Notes under the pieces: generated by a model
The model's input: the letters and a program-made list of their open reading frames with translations, nothing else
Told to the model about the DNA's origin: nothing
The model's database searches: none
Source: Elusimicrobiaceae bacterium
GTDB taxonomy: Bacteria > Elusimicrobiota > Elusimicrobia > Elusimicrobiales > Elusimicrobiaceae
Direction: 5' to 3'
NCBI GenBank assembly: GCA_017475405.1
Contig: JAFVFN010000020.1
Span: forward strand, 52,149-116,148
DNA length: 64,000 nucleotides
Part shown: one piece after another, positions 1-8,646 of the stretch
How the letters are laid out: every line of letters begins with the position of its first letter
Position numbering within the stretch: position 1 is the stretch's first letter
Position numbers and translations under genes: made by a program

Positions 1-3000
1 CTTACCCGGGAGCCAGTGCCGAAGTAATTGCCAAAACGGTCGGTATCCCCATAGAATCCCAGGTTAACGGCGTAGAAGACATGCTCTACATGTCTTCCGA
101 TTCGGCCGACGGTTCGTACTCTTTAACCGTGACATTTAAAACCGGGGTGGATCCGGACATTGCGCAGGTCAAAGTACAGAACCGTGTGTCTCAGGCAACT
201 GCGCTGCTTCCCACGGAAGTAACCCGTCAGGGGATCAGCGTATTTCGGCGCTCTTCCAACATTTTGGGACTTGTTTCGTTTACGTCTAAAGATGGTTCTT
301 TGTCTTCTTTGGACATCAGTGACTATTTAAACAATAACGTCCAAAAAAACATCAGCCGCGTCAACGGGGTAGGTGAGGCCCGCGTATTCGGGGCTACCAA
401 GAGTATGCGTGTGTGGCTTGATTCGGACAAAATGGCCGCCTTGGATATTTCCATTGCAGACGTTAAAAACGCCATTACGTCTCAGAACTATCAGCCCTCT
501 TTGGGTAAAATCGGGGCCATGCCCAACGACGGCACGGTACTGACCGTTTACGCCCTGCAGACCGACGGACGTCTCAATAAGGCCGAAGACTTCCAAAACA
601 TTATTGTACGCACCGATAATCAGGGCGGACTGGTACGTTTGTCCGATATCGCCAAAGTCGAGGAAGGGCAGGAGACTTACAGCTTTGATGCGTCGTTTGA
701 CGGCAAAACCTCGATCCCCATGATGATTAACCTCTCCTCGGGAGCCAACGCTTTGGATACCATTGAGGCCGTACGCGCCGAACTCAAGCGTATGGAGCAG
801 TTCTTCCCCGAAGGGTTAGAATATGAGTTTTCCGTAGATACGACCGACTTTATTAACGCGTCTGTGGAAGAGGTAATATTTACACTGCTGATGACATTCG
901 TGCTGGTGGTCATCGTGTGTTACGTGTTCCTGCAGGACTGGCGCGCCACGCTGGTTCCCGCGGCGACCATTCCGGTTTCACTGCTAGGTACTTTTGCCGT
1001 GATGATGGCACTGGGGTATTCCATTAACATGTTTACGCTTTTTGCCCTCGTGCTCGCCATCGGGCTGGTGGTAGACGACGCCATTTGTGTGGTAGAGCGT
1101 GTCATTGTACTGATGAACCGCGACAAGATGCCCGCCAAGCTGGCATCCGAACAGGCGATGGATGAGCTTTCCAGCGCCTTGATTGCCACGACACTGGTGC
1201 TCTTGGCGATCTTTATCCCCATTACATTTATGGGGGGGATTACCGGTAAGATTTACACGCAGTTTGCGGTAACGATTTCCGTGGCGGTGTGTTTCTCTAC
1301 GTTAAACGCCTTGTCACTCTCGCCGGCCATTTGTGCCACCATGTTAAAACCCATTAAGGAAACCAATATTTGGGTACTCCGCTGGTTTAACATGATTGTG
1401 CAGCGTGGATCGCGCGGTTACCGCTCGGTCGTACGCAAACTGGCCCGCAAGTTTATTATTGCACTGTTATTTGGCGGGTTTGTGGCGTTGGATTTTGCGC
1501 TATTGCAGGTCATGCCGACCTCGTTTATCCCGGTAGAAGACCAGGGGATTGTCATGGTAGACGTGCAACTTCCCGAAGGAGCCACTTCGGCACGCACGCA
1601 CCAAGTGATGGATCAGGTCATTGCGGACATCCGCGCTACGCCGGGTGTCAAACACGCTACTTCGGTAATGGGATTTAGTTTACTGGGCGGTACGGGTGAA
1701 AACACCGGTATTGTCTTCGTGGGACTTGAGCCGTGGGATCAGCGTAAATCCAAAGACCGCCTGCAAAGCAATATTGCCCGTAAATTTAACCAACAGTTTG
1801 CCTCCATTGCCGATGCAACGGTACGCGCCATTGAAATGCCGTCCATCCCGGGGTTGGGAACCTCCGGCGGGTTGGATTTACGTATCCAGTCCCTGGACAA
1901 TTTAGACTACCAGAAACTGGCCAACGTGGCCTCCGGCATGGGGTATCAAATGATGAGCGATCCGACCATGCAGATTGCCTACTCCACGTTTAAGGCCGAT
2001 ACGCCCAATATTTATTTGGACGTAAACCGCCAAAAAGCCGAGGCCATGAAAGTGCCGGTATCAAGTATTTTTTCCATTCTGGAAAACTACCTGGGATCTT
2101 CCTATGTGGGAGACGTAAACTTCGGTACGCAGATTAACAAGGTAATTGTCCAATCAGACAGTAAATACCGCATGACGCCGGAAAATATTAACAAAATGTA
2201 TGTAACCAGCGCTACGGGTGAATTGGTACCCCTGATGGCCCTGGTCGATCAAAAATATATCTTGTCGCCGCGTCAGATTACGCGCTATAACCAGTACCCG
2301 GCCGCTACCGTGATGGGTACTCCCAACGCCAAATCCAGCTCCGGACAGGCCATGGAACAAACCGAGCAGATCCTCAAAAACCTGCCGCCCGGTTATGCCT
2401 ATGAATGGACCGGTATGAGCTATCAGGAAAAACAAAACAAAGGACAAATCAATACCCTGATTGCCCTGGCCGTAATTTTCGCGTATTTGTTCTTGGTGGC
2501 CCAATACGAAAGCTGGACCATCCCCGTGCCGGTACTGATGTCTGTAGTGGCCGCTGTGGGAGGAGGCTTATTTGGCTTGTGGATCAGCGGACAGTCCTTA
2601 AGTATTTACGCCCAGCTGGGGCTCGTGCTTCTGGTGGGACTGGCTGCCAAAAACGCCATTTTGATCGTGGAATTTGCCAAAGACGAGCACCAAACAGGGG
2701 CCAGCGTTTATAAGTCTGCCATGGACGGGCTGATTCAGCGTTTCCGACCGGTGCTGATGACAGCGTTTACTTTCATTTTGGGGATGCTCCCCATGGTTGT
2801 GGCTACCGGAGCAGGTGCTGCCAGTCGCCGCGCGTTAGGGGTACCCGTATTTTACGGGATGTTGATCGGTACGTTGGCCGGACTTGTGCTGATCCCCTTG
2901 TTCTATATGCTGGTGCAAAGTCAGGTAGAACGCTTTGCCCGTTATCGGGCGCGCAAACGCGGACAAATGGTCACTCCGCCGCATCCTGATGAAAGCAAAA

Positions 3001-3008
3001 TCCGTTAA
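1..3008 (+). CDS. RND-family multidrug efflux pump inner-membrane subunit (AcrB/MexB-like), 5' truncated by window edge
   Basis: Frame 3 is open from the first base to TAA at 3006-3008, giving 1001 visible residues. It begins inside the porter domain with YPGASAEVIAKTV, which corresponds to about residue 50 of AcrB, so only the N-terminus is missing. The proton relay is intact: the TM4 pair VVDDAICVVE (visible residue about 358) and the TM10 lysine in GLAAKNAILIVEF (about 883). Proteins of this HAE1 family sit in the inner membrane as trimers and export hydrophobic compounds by proton antiport with a periplasmic adaptor and an outer-membrane channel, which would lie upstream of the window if linked. 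The tail is short and basic. The family assignment is very secure; the substrate is unknown. Confidence 0.96.
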   Translation, partial: YPGASAEVIAKTVGIPIESQVNGVEDMLYMSSDSADGSYSLTVTFKTGVDPDIAQVKVQNRVSQATALLPTEVTRQGISVFRRSSNILGLVSFTSKDGSLSSLDISDYLNNNVQKNISRVNGVGEARVFGATKSMRVWLDSDKMAALDISIADVKNAITSQNYQPSLGKIGAMPNDGTVLTVYALQTDGRLNKAEDFQNIIVRTDNQGGLVRLSDIAKVEEGQETYSFDASFDGKTSIPMMINLSSGANALDTIEAVRAELKRMEQFFPEGLEYEFSVDTTDFINASVEEVIFTLLMTFVLVVIVCYVFLQDWRATLVPAATIPVSLLGTFAVMMALGYSINMFTLFALVLAIGLVVDDAICVVERVIVLMNRDKMPAKLASEQAMDELSSALIATTLVLLAIFIPITFMGGITGKIYTQFAVTISVAVCFSTLNALSLSPAICATMLKPIKETNIWVLRWFNMIVQRGSRGYRSVVRKLARKFIIALLFGGFVALDFALLQVMPTSFIPVEDQGIVMVDVQLPEGATSARTHQVMDQVIADIRATPGVKHATSVMGFSLLGGTGENTGIVFVGLEPWDQRKSKDRLQSNIARKFNQQFASIADATVRAIEMPSIPGLGTSGGLDLRIQSLDNLDYQKLANVASGMGYQMMSDPTMQIAYSTFKADTPNIYLDVNRQKAEAMKVPVSSIFSILENYLGSSYVGDVNFGTQINKVIVQSDSKYRMTPENINKMYVTSATGELVPLMALVDQKYILSPRQITRYNQYPAATVMGTPNAKSSSGQAMEQTEQILKNLPPGYAYEWTGMSYQEKQNKGQINTLIALAVIFAYLFLVAQYESWTIPVPVLMSVVAAVGGGLFGLWISGQSLSIYAQLGLVLLVGLAAKNAILIVEFAKDEHQTGASVYKSAMDGLIQRFRPVLMTAFTFILGMLPMVVATGAGAASRRALGVPVFYGMLIGTLAGLVLIPLFYMLVQSQVERFARYRARKRGQMVTPPHPDESKIR

Positions 3009-3042
3009 TTATCGGATGCTTTGAGCAGAATCTGTTAGTAAA

Positions 3043-3089
3043 ATTGAACCCCGAAGTCAGGCCCAATAAGCCAGGCGGAGGGGTTCAAT
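3043..3089 (-). terminator. Inverted repeat, possible terminator for the minus-strand glycan gene
   Basis: ATTGAACCCC (3043-3052) and GGGGTTCAAT (3080-3089) form a perfect 10-bp stem around a 27-nt loop. Read on the minus strand it is followed by TTTTAC. No T-run follows on the plus strand. Confidence 0.4.
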
Positions 3090-3172
3090 GATGGATAAAC
3101 TGTGCGCGATATGAAGCTTGAAAAAATGGCCTAATGGGCAAAAAGTGTACCTAATACCGTCTTAAAAATATC

Positions 3173-3202
3173 AAAGTTTTTAAAGTTGATTTTAAAAACT
3201 TT
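3173..3202. terminator. 12-bp perfect A/T-rich hairpin between convergent genes
   Basis: AAAGTTTTTAAA (3173-3184) and TTTAAAAACTTT (3191-3202) are perfect inverted copies with a 6-nt loop. It lies in the 233-bp gap between the RND gene and the convergent gene ending at 3242, where a bidirectional terminator is expected. The stem has almost no G or C, so termination strength is uncertain. Confidence 0.45.
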
Positions 3203-3241
3203 CAATAATAAGGCCTTTTGGAGCTCTTTCAGAGGGGGAAA

Positions 3242-4165
3242 CTATAATTCGGCAACCAGATGTTTGCCGGAAGGCTCGGTGTTTAGAAGAGTAATCCCGA
3301 ACAGGATGCAGATTCGTTCCTGCTTGTGAAAGTGGATGCGAAACGCTTTGCGCCGTCCGCGTTGCAAGGCCCACCACACAGATTTTATCCAAAAAGAGGG
3401 GGTATCAAATAGGTCCGGGTCAATCCCCACGGAGCGCAGGTGACTTTCGATGAGTTCTACGGGATAATCGGTATGTTTTTTTAGGAAGGTACGCCAGCCG
3501 GGCAGCCATTGCCGGTCGGCATACAGGGTTTTTCGGGTAAACGGTTGGATTTTAAGCACCGGCCAGCGATCTCTTACGGCCGATTTCCAGTCATTAAATA
3601 CGCTGGGGATGCGGTTGTTTAGTACTTTGTAGTTTGCCCCGGCTTCTTGTACCAGTTGCGGTAATTTTTTTTCATACAGGCGGATTACGTCACCGACGTC
3701 TTGTTGGGGGGCAATTTGTTCTATAAACTGCTTAAATCCCGTAGATAATAAAACAGGCGGTCGCAACGCAAAAAAGAAGCTGCCAAAATGGGTTCCCTCA
3801 AAACTGTTTAAAGCCCAGGCCCCCAGTTGCGGCTGCGCATCTGATTTTTGAAATACATTCTCTAAAGGGAAAATCGGTCCAAATACCGAATCATTGACAA
3901 ATAAACATTCTTCGTACTTAGCTACAAACTCCCAGCCCAGTTGATAAATCAAAGCCTGCCACGACCCGAAATCATATTTCCCGTGTCGTTGTGCCCGGGC
4001 ACTGCGCACGTAAGGTAGCAGTTTGTCCAGTTCCTGCTGCGGCATATCGCAGTCGGCCCAATAATACACGTCCGCCACTTGCGACAGGGCCCGCACGTAA
4101 TGCACCACATACTCCGAGATTTGACCCTTCGGGTGAAACCCGGCAAACAAACACAGTCGTTTCAT
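3242..4165 (-). CDS. RgpF-type rhamnan/polysaccharide synthesis protein
   Basis: The 307-residue protein has the pattern of the rhamnan synthesis F family (PF05045): an N-terminal strand followed by FHPKGQISEYVVHYVRAL, then KYDFGSWQALIYQLG and ECLFVNDSVFGPIFPL. The DFGSW and NDSVFGP motifs are the family signature. Members are cytoplasmic or membrane-associated and act in O-antigen or cell-wall rhamnan assembly, probably as glycosyltransferases. Its ATG overlaps the TGA of the GT8 gene upstream by 4 nt (ATGA), so the two are co-transcribed and probably act on the same surface glycan. The exact linkage made cannot be read from the sequence. Confidence 0.8.
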   Translation of the reverse strand: MKRLCLFAGFHPKGQISEYVVHYVRALSQVADVYYWADCDMPQQELDKLLPYVRSARAQRHGKYDFGSWQALIYQLGWEFVAKYEECLFVNDSVFGPIFPLENVFQKSDAQPQLGAWALNSFEGTHFGSFFFALRPPVLLSTGFKQFIEQIAPQQDVGDVIRLYEKKLPQLVQEAGANYKVLNNRIPSVFNDWKSAVRDRWPVLKIQPFTRKTLYADRQWLPGWRTFLKKHTDYPVELIESHLRSVGIDPDLFDTPSFWIKSVWWALQRGRRKAFRIHFHKQERICILFGITLLNTEPSGKHLVAEL

Positions 4166-5118
4166 GCGCGCAGTCCGTATTTAAAGGGATAGGTAAGCAG
4201 ATATTTCAAAAAACGGTGCGGATGCATTTGCGGATCGGGACTGCGGTCAAAAAAGGCAAAGCGCTGCAGGTTATATTTTTTAATCAGCTTAAGCCACGCA
4301 TGTTCTTTATCCGTATGGGGTTCGCCGCCCATGGCCAAATATTGCTTATAATAGCGCTGCCACGGACCGTTCCAGGTGTAGGTCCAAAACCGTACTCCGC
4401 CGCCGGCACAATGATATACCAGCACGTCACGGCGGGTTTTGTCTAAGTATTTGGGATTGGACGGCAGACAGTTGCACACATCGGGCAGCACATCCACCGG
4501 GATGTGGAACTCCTGAAGCATAATATTGACAACTCCCTGATCGGGACAGACGAGATTTTCAAGCCACTCTGCCGTTTTGTGGTAACACCACATACGCAGG
4601 TTTTCCCGGTTGTTTAAGGGACGGGCAAACAGTGTCATGCCGGCGTTATAACACGGTACGGTCATGTCATACTGGGGGATCGGTTCCTTGAAATTTTTAG
4701 TAATCAGTGTAAGCCCTTTTTGGGTATCTTTGCACATGGCTACGCCGCCCTGTTTGGCGTAGTTTTCAAATACGCTAAGCAGTTCACCGCCCACCATCAT
4801 GTCCACATCCATATACAGTACTTTTTCGTATTTTTCCAAAAGATCAAAAATCTCGTAACGCGCGAACGTGAGCTGCGTAAAATGCTTAAAATTAATGTTT
4901 TCAAAATCGGTTTGCACGGCAAACTTATATTCGGTAAACTGACAGGGTAAAATGCGGTTTAAAAAATCCTGATCGGCCTTTGTGAGTCCCTGATGGTACA
5001 CCAAAATATCGGCTTTGGTAAGCACCTTGGGTGACTTGTCTTTGAGACTTAAAAGAAGTACGGCCAGTGCAAATAAAAAACGACAATTGGTTGCAAAAAA
5101 TAAAGCATATGGTTTCAT
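4162..5118 (-). CDS. Glycosyltransferase family 8 (LPS galactosyl/glucosyltransferase type)
   Basis: GT8 fold: the N-terminal FATNCRFLFALAVLLLSL matches the family opening, and VLYMDVDMMV carries the DxD motif that binds the metal and nucleotide-sugar. A downstream YNAGMTLFARPL block is also typical. These enzymes transfer hexoses from UDP-sugars with retention, usually to lipopolysaccharide core or capsule. Two ATGs are possible (5139 and 5118). The second is chosen because GGAGG lies 6 nt before it and the protein then begins MKPYALFFATN, like other members. The length is 318 residues. The gene overlaps the RgpF-type gene by 4 nt. Confidence 0.88.
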   Translation of the reverse strand: MKPYALFFATNCRFLFALAVLLLSLKDKSPKVLTKADILVYHQGLTKADQDFLNRILPCQFTEYKFAVQTDFENINFKHFTQLTFARYEIFDLLEKYEKVLYMDVDMMVGGELLSVFENYAKQGGVAMCKDTQKGLTLITKNFKEPIPQYDMTVPCYNAGMTLFARPLNNRENLRMWCYHKTAEWLENLVCPDQGVVNIMLQEFHIPVDVLPDVCNCLPSNPKYLDKTRRDVLVYHCAGGGVRFWTYTWNGPWQRYYKQYLAMGGEPHTDKEHAWLKLIKKYNLQRFAFFDRSPDPQMHPHRFLKYLLTYPFKYGLRA

Positions 5119-5140
5119 AAATCCTCCGATTTGTCCCATA

Positions 5141-5162
5141 TTATGTTATAATTATAACATAA
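5141..5162. promoter_or_regulatory. 22-bp perfect palindrome holding overlapping divergent -10 boxes
   Basis: Half-site TTATGTTATAA is followed directly by its reverse complement with no spacer. TATAAT occurs on the plus strand at 5147-5152 and on the minus strand at 5156-5151, so one element could serve the GT8 gene (ATG 5118) and the GT9 gene (ATG 5184). No convincing -35 box was seen on either side. Confidence 0.5.
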
Positions 5163-5183
5163 AAAAACATCAGGCGAAACACC

Positions 5184-6389
5184 ATGGATCCCAAGACGCT
5201 TCATTCATTTAAATTAGCCGGTTTGAGAGCCGGCGCACTGACCCGGGCGGCGGCTCAGAACAGCACGCTTGTGTCAGCTGCGATTGGGTTTAACAGTTGG
5301 CGTAAAAATACCAAAACCAAGTTTAAACGGTTTTTAAAACGGCTGTGCACTTCCTCCCAACCGATCATCCCGAAATTGCGTGTACTGGTACATATTCGCG
5401 GCGGGATGGGGGACGTGTGTATGACCCGGGTACTTATCCGAAAATTACGTCAAACCCTGCCGCAGGCAGAGATCTCGTTTGCCTATGATATTAAAAGTGT
5501 GGTGGATATGGTGTTTTCGGATGGTCTAATTGATCGTTTTGAAACAACCGATTATTTACCCGAATCGTTTGATTTAGTGCTGAGCGGATGCCATTATATC
5601 ATGTATGATTATGTCAATGAACCGCGCATTCGGGAGTTGGCCCCGCAGTTTTTGCCTGTTTTAAAGCAAGGGTTAGCTGTGCAGGCTTGCTTTAAACCGT
5701 TTGCTACGTATACGCCGCATTTGGACGGACAGCTGGCCGAGATCGCTATTGCACACGGGGGCTCGCGTATTACCAATTTAGGCTGGTTTACCGGCCTGGA
5801 TATCCGGCAAAATGATCCGGCTCCGCTCGCACTGGACGCTTCCCGGACAGAGAACGTTCTTAAAAAACTGGGGCTAGCCGACACAGAATACATTACGATC
5901 CACGACGGGATTAATACCAATACAGATATTTCCCGGGGACATCCAACCCGCTGCTGGCCGCGGGCTTACTGGCAGGAATTTGCCCGGTTGTTTAAGGAGC
6001 ATTTCCCACACGTGAAGCTCGTGCAGTTGGGGGGGAGTACCAGTCAGGTATTTGATTTTGCAGATGTCAGCCTGGTTGGTAAGACCGCAGTGGCGGATTT
6101 GCCGCATATACTGTCCCGGGCACGGCTGCATGTAGACGGGGAAAGCGGGATGGTTCATTTGGCTAATTTAACCCAAACCCCGTGCGTGGTGTTGTTTGGG
6201 CCCTCCAAGGCCGCTTACCTGGGGTATGCCCGCAATACCAATATGGAGGCGCCGTTTTGCGGCGGGTGTATGAATATCCATAAACACTGGATGACGCAGT
6301 GTATTTTGGGATACCCGCCGGAAAAACAATGTTTGGCTTCTATTACACCGCAGGAAGTCTTACGGGCTGTAACATCGAAATTATACTGA
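5184..6389 (+). CDS. Glycosyltransferase family 9 (heptosyltransferase-like)
   Basis: The 401-residue protein shows the two halves of the ADP-heptose:LPS heptosyltransferase fold. VHIRGGMGDVCMTRVLIRKLR forms the first Rossmann unit near residue 65. In the C-terminal half, GESGMVHLANLTQ followed by CVVLFGPSKAAYLG is the sugar-nucleotide binding block. A cysteine-rich stretch near the end (FCGGCMNIHKHW, CILGYPPEKQC) resembles those seen in many GT9 proteins. Its role is transfer of a heptose or similar sugar to a surface glycan at the inner membrane. It is divergent from the GT8 gene and shares the palindromic promoter. The ATG at 5184 has only a weak AGGCG upstream. Donor and acceptor are not deducible. 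Confidence 0.85.
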   Translation: MDPKTLHSFKLAGLRAGALTRAAAQNSTLVSAAIGFNSWRKNTKTKFKRFLKRLCTSSQPIIPKLRVLVHIRGGMGDVCMTRVLIRKLRQTLPQAEISFAYDIKSVVDMVFSDGLIDRFETTDYLPESFDLVLSGCHYIMYDYVNEPRIRELAPQFLPVLKQGLAVQACFKPFATYTPHLDGQLAEIAIAHGGSRITNLGWFTGLDIRQNDPAPLALDASRTENVLKKLGLADTEYITIHDGINTNTDISRGHPTRCWPRAYWQEFARLFKEHFPHVKLVQLGGSTSQVFDFADVSLVGKTAVADLPHILSRARLHVDGESGMVHLANLTQTPCVVLFGPSKAAYLGYARNTNMEAPFCGGCMNIHKHWMTQCILGYPPEKQCLASITPQEVLRAVTSKLY

Positions 6390-6453
6390 GGTTATATTTA
6401 TTAGTAACCGCACTTAAAGCCACAGGCGGGAGTGGAGATTCACTTAAATGCCG

Positions 6454-6480
6454 GAAACCGCTCCTTACAGGAACGGTTTC
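6454..6480 (+). terminator. Hairpin 3' of the GT9 gene
   Basis: GAAACCG (6454-6460) pairs with CGGTTTC (6474-6480). Inside it, TCCT pairs with AGGA around TAC, after a single C/A mismatch. It is followed by TTAAACTCTTTC. It sits 65 bp after the GT9 stop. Confidence 0.5.
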
Positions 6481-6780
6481 TTAAACTCTTTCTGGATTTA
6501 CCAGATGAGCTATTGGTAGTATAGCTATCTAGGGGACCTGTGTCAAGTATTTTTTGCGACTGATAATCTTTCTGATCGGCTTGTTTTGAACTATTCGGGA
6601 AATCCGGATAGTTGATATATCATCAACTAATTCATTACCCTTAGAAATTTTTTTACACGTTCGGATTCCTTCTAGTATCAACGCTATAAAGAATAGAGAG
6701 CCCTTTTGCGTCAACCATATATTTTTATCTTCATATCATCTTACTAGAAAATTCTTCCATAGCAGGGACAGAGTTATTAA

Positions 6781-6804
6781 CTACCCAGAAAACTACCCAG
6801 AAAA
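6781..6804 (+). repeat. Two-copy 12-bp tandem repeat (CTACCCAGAAAA)
   Basis: The unit CTACCCAGAAAA occurs twice in direct succession. Read in two plus frames it gives TTQKTTQK or NYPENYPEN. These resemble the four-residue repeat linkers of AlbA_2/COG2865-type proteins such as the intact gene at 6973. It may be a relic of the linker of another such gene, but no flanking domain can be recognised. Confidence 0.35.
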
Positions 6805-6960
6805 TCTTAGATATGTAATTCACAATTTCCTTGTCACTAATTTACTCATTAATTTAGATCATGTTCCAATCTGTTCAACTTGTAATCTTATTGTAATCTC
6901 AATTATACAAGCAAAAGAATCGGTACCGAATATTTAGAGCGAAATATATTTGAAAAATTA

Positions 6961-6966
6961 TATAAT
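6961..6966 (+). promoter_or_regulatory. -10 box TATAAT, 6 nt before the start codon
   Basis: Perfect TATAAT at 6961-6966, six bases, then ATG at 6973, with no Shine-Dalgarno sequence. Transcription would start at or within a base or two of the A of the ATG, implying a leaderless mRNA. No good -35 was seen. Confidence 0.55.
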
Positions 6967-6972
6967 TATTTT

Positions 6973-8445
6973 ATGATTAATCGAATTAAACATTTAATAC
7001 AAAATGGTGAAAAAATCAATGTAGAATTTAAAGCGGCGCAGGGCGGAGTACCTCAAAGTATTTATGAAACTGTTTGTTCTTTCTTAAATACAAAAGGTGG
7101 CGAAATTATTTTAGGTGTAGACGATCACAGAAGTATTTTGGGAATTGACCAAGAAAAAATTGAAAAATACAAACAGGATTTTACGAATGGAATAAATAAT
7201 GCTCAAAAAATATTTCCAACCGCCTATCTGGAGATAGAAGAATACACCATAGATAATAAAAAAATATTATATATTAATGTGCCTGAGGGTTCTCAGACAT
7301 ATAAGTGTAACGGGAAATTCTATTTGAGAAACTATGATGGAGATTATGATATTACTAAAAATCAAAATCTGGTTTCCAATTTATTTCTCAGAAAAAGTTC
7401 TACTTATTCTGAAAACAAGGTTTTTCCGTATATGGAAATGGACGATTTGAATGAAAATGTTATTAATACAGCCCGCCAGATAGCTGTAAACAGGAACAAG
7501 AATCATCCTTGGCGTACCATGGATAACCTTTCATTGTTAAAAAGCGCCTCCTTATATGTTAAAGACTATACTACTCAAAAAGAAGGGTTTAACTTGGCTT
7601 GCGTTTTATTATTTGGAAAAGATCTTACAATTCATAATGTGTTACCTCATTACAGAACCGACGTTGTATTTAAGCAAGAAGATGAAATACGATATATTGA
7701 CCGACTAATTGTAGATACTAATTTAATTGACAGCTATACCCTTATTATGAATTTTGTGGAGAAACATTTACCTTCACCTTTTTATTTAGAAAAAGACCTA
7801 CGTATTGATATCCGAAATGCCATTTTTAGAGAATTGGTTGTTAATACACTAATGCATCGAGAATTTTCCATACAACAATATGCCAGATTAATTATTTCGG
7901 AGAAAAAAATCCTTATTGAAAATGCAAATAGACCTCGTATTTGTGGTAATTTAAATCCAAACAATTTTAGACCTTATACTAAAAACCCGACTATTGCAAA
8001 AATATTTAAAGAAATTGGTTTTGCTGAAGAGCTCGGATCGGGTGTAAGAAATATATTAAAGTACTCCAAAACATATTTTGGAACAAATCCTAAATTTGAA
8101 GATGATACATTGTTTATAACATCTATTGACATAACTAGAAAAGATTTTAATTTGCAATTACTAACAAATCCATTTGAAAGGCACCAAGAAAGGCACCAAG
8201 AAAGGCACCAAGAAAGGCACCAAGAAAGGCACCAAGAAGATGTAATTCAAAAAATTTTGGAAATTTGTCATGAACCTATGACTCTACAAGAAATTATGGA
8301 TATTTTGGACTATAAAGATAAAACTAAATTTAGAAGAAAATACATAAGTCCGCTGATAAATAATGGCCTACTAAGATATACGCTACCCGGTACCAAGCAA
8401 AGTAAACATCAGAAATATATTGCGGTTGATAAGAATAACAAGTAA
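6973..8445 (+). CDS. AlbA_2 (Schlafen-like) domain protein with HATPase domain, ERHQ repeat linker and winged helix
   Basis: The 490 residues divide into an N-terminal AlbA_2 domain (about 1-125; NVEFKAAQGG, SFLNTKGGEIILGVDD), a middle and GHKL-type ATP-binding region (about 265-360; FRELVVNTLMHREFS, IENANRPR, GFAEELGSGVRNILKY), a linker of five ERHQ units (402-421), and a C-terminal winged helix ending KHQKYIAV. This is the COG2865 architecture often annotated as a RecG-like regulator or ATP-dependent helicase, common in accessory regions. Its biochemical role is unsettled; defence or transcription control are both proposed for relatives. It is much more AT-rich than the flanking glycan genes, which suggests transfer. 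The start is fixed by TATAAT-N6-ATG. Confidence 0.85.
   Translation: MINRIKHLIQNGEKINVEFKAAQGGVPQSIYETVCSFLNTKGGEIILGVDDHRSILGIDQEKIEKYKQDFTNGINNAQKIFPTAYLEIEEYTIDNKKILYINVPEGSQTYKCNGKFYLRNYDGDYDITKNQNLVSNLFLRKSSTYSENKVFPYMEMDDLNENVINTARQIAVNRNKNHPWRTMDNLSLLKSASLYVKDYTTQKEGFNLACVLLFGKDLTIHNVLPHYRTDVVFKQEDEIRYIDRLIVDTNLIDSYTLIMNFVEKHLPSPFYLEKDLRIDIRNAIFRELVVNTLMHREFSIQQYARLIISEKKILIENANRPRICGNLNPNNFRPYTKNPTIAKIFKEIGFAEELGSGVRNILKYSKTYFGTNPKFEDDTLFITSIDITRKDFNLQLLTNPFERHQERHQERHQERHQERHQEDVIQKILEICHEPMTLQEIMDILDYKDKTKFRRKYISPLINNGLLRYTLPGTKQSKHQKYIAVDKNNK
8176..8235 (+). repeat. Five tandem copies of a 12-bp coding repeat (GAAAGGCACCAA)
   Basis: Five exact 12-bp units encode ERHQ five times between the ATPase and winged-helix domains. 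Twelve is a multiple of three, so gain or loss of units changes linker length without breaking the frame. Identical copies suggest recent expansion or ongoing copy-number change. Confidence 0.95.
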
Positions 8446-8481
8446 CGACTGACAAGTTAACTTACTAAAGGTTCAGGACAA

Positions 8482-8520
8482 ACGCATAGCAAATTCATTT
8501 GCTTCTTCTATTTTATGCGT
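8482..8520. terminator. Nested hairpin after the AlbA_2 gene
   Basis: Outer arms ACGCATA (8482-8488) and TATGCGT (8514-8520) enclose the small hairpin GCAAAT-TC-ATTTGC (8489-8502). No T-run follows directly. It could end transcription of the AlbA_2 gene or act as a regulatory structure upstream of rmlA. Confidence 0.35.
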
Positions 8521-8605
8521 ATAAATAGGAGAAGCGGTGAAAATAAGGGCATCCCCACCTTAACTGTCATGCATTTAAGATATATGCGACATGATTTAAA
8601 TTTAG

Positions 8606-8611
8606 TATAAT
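8606..8611 (+). promoter_or_regulatory. -10 box of the polysaccharide operon
   Basis: TATAAT at 8606-8611, 35 bp before the rmlA ATG. A purine-rich ribosome site (AGAGAGGG) precedes the start. No clear -35 match was seen at the expected distance. Confidence 0.45.
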
Positions 8612-8646
8612 AATTAAAGAAATCCTACGTATAGAGAGGGAATCCC

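Larger units (their letters stand above)
6390..6972. other. 583-bp gene-poor, AT-rich interval with decayed coding traces
   Basis: Holds a hairpin at 6454-6480, a two-copy 12-bp repeat at 6781-6804, and the promoter of the next gene at 6961. One minus-strand frame (6529-6714, 61 codons, starting MTQKGSLFF) is open but has no recognisable domain or start signal, so it is not called as a gene. The rest shows no gene that I can support. Confidence 0.6.

Noticed and set aside
3080..3089. tRNA T-arm (GGGGTTCAAT)
   Set aside because: No acceptor, D or anticodon arms could be found on either strand; it is one arm of a simple inverted repeat.
6529..6714. 61-codon minus-strand frame after the GT9 gene
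   Set aside because: No promoter, ribosome site or recognisable motif; the area is AT-rich and frames of this length occur by chance.
8176..8235. CRISPR-like repeat
   Set aside because: The 12-bp units are directly adjacent without spacers and in frame within a gene.
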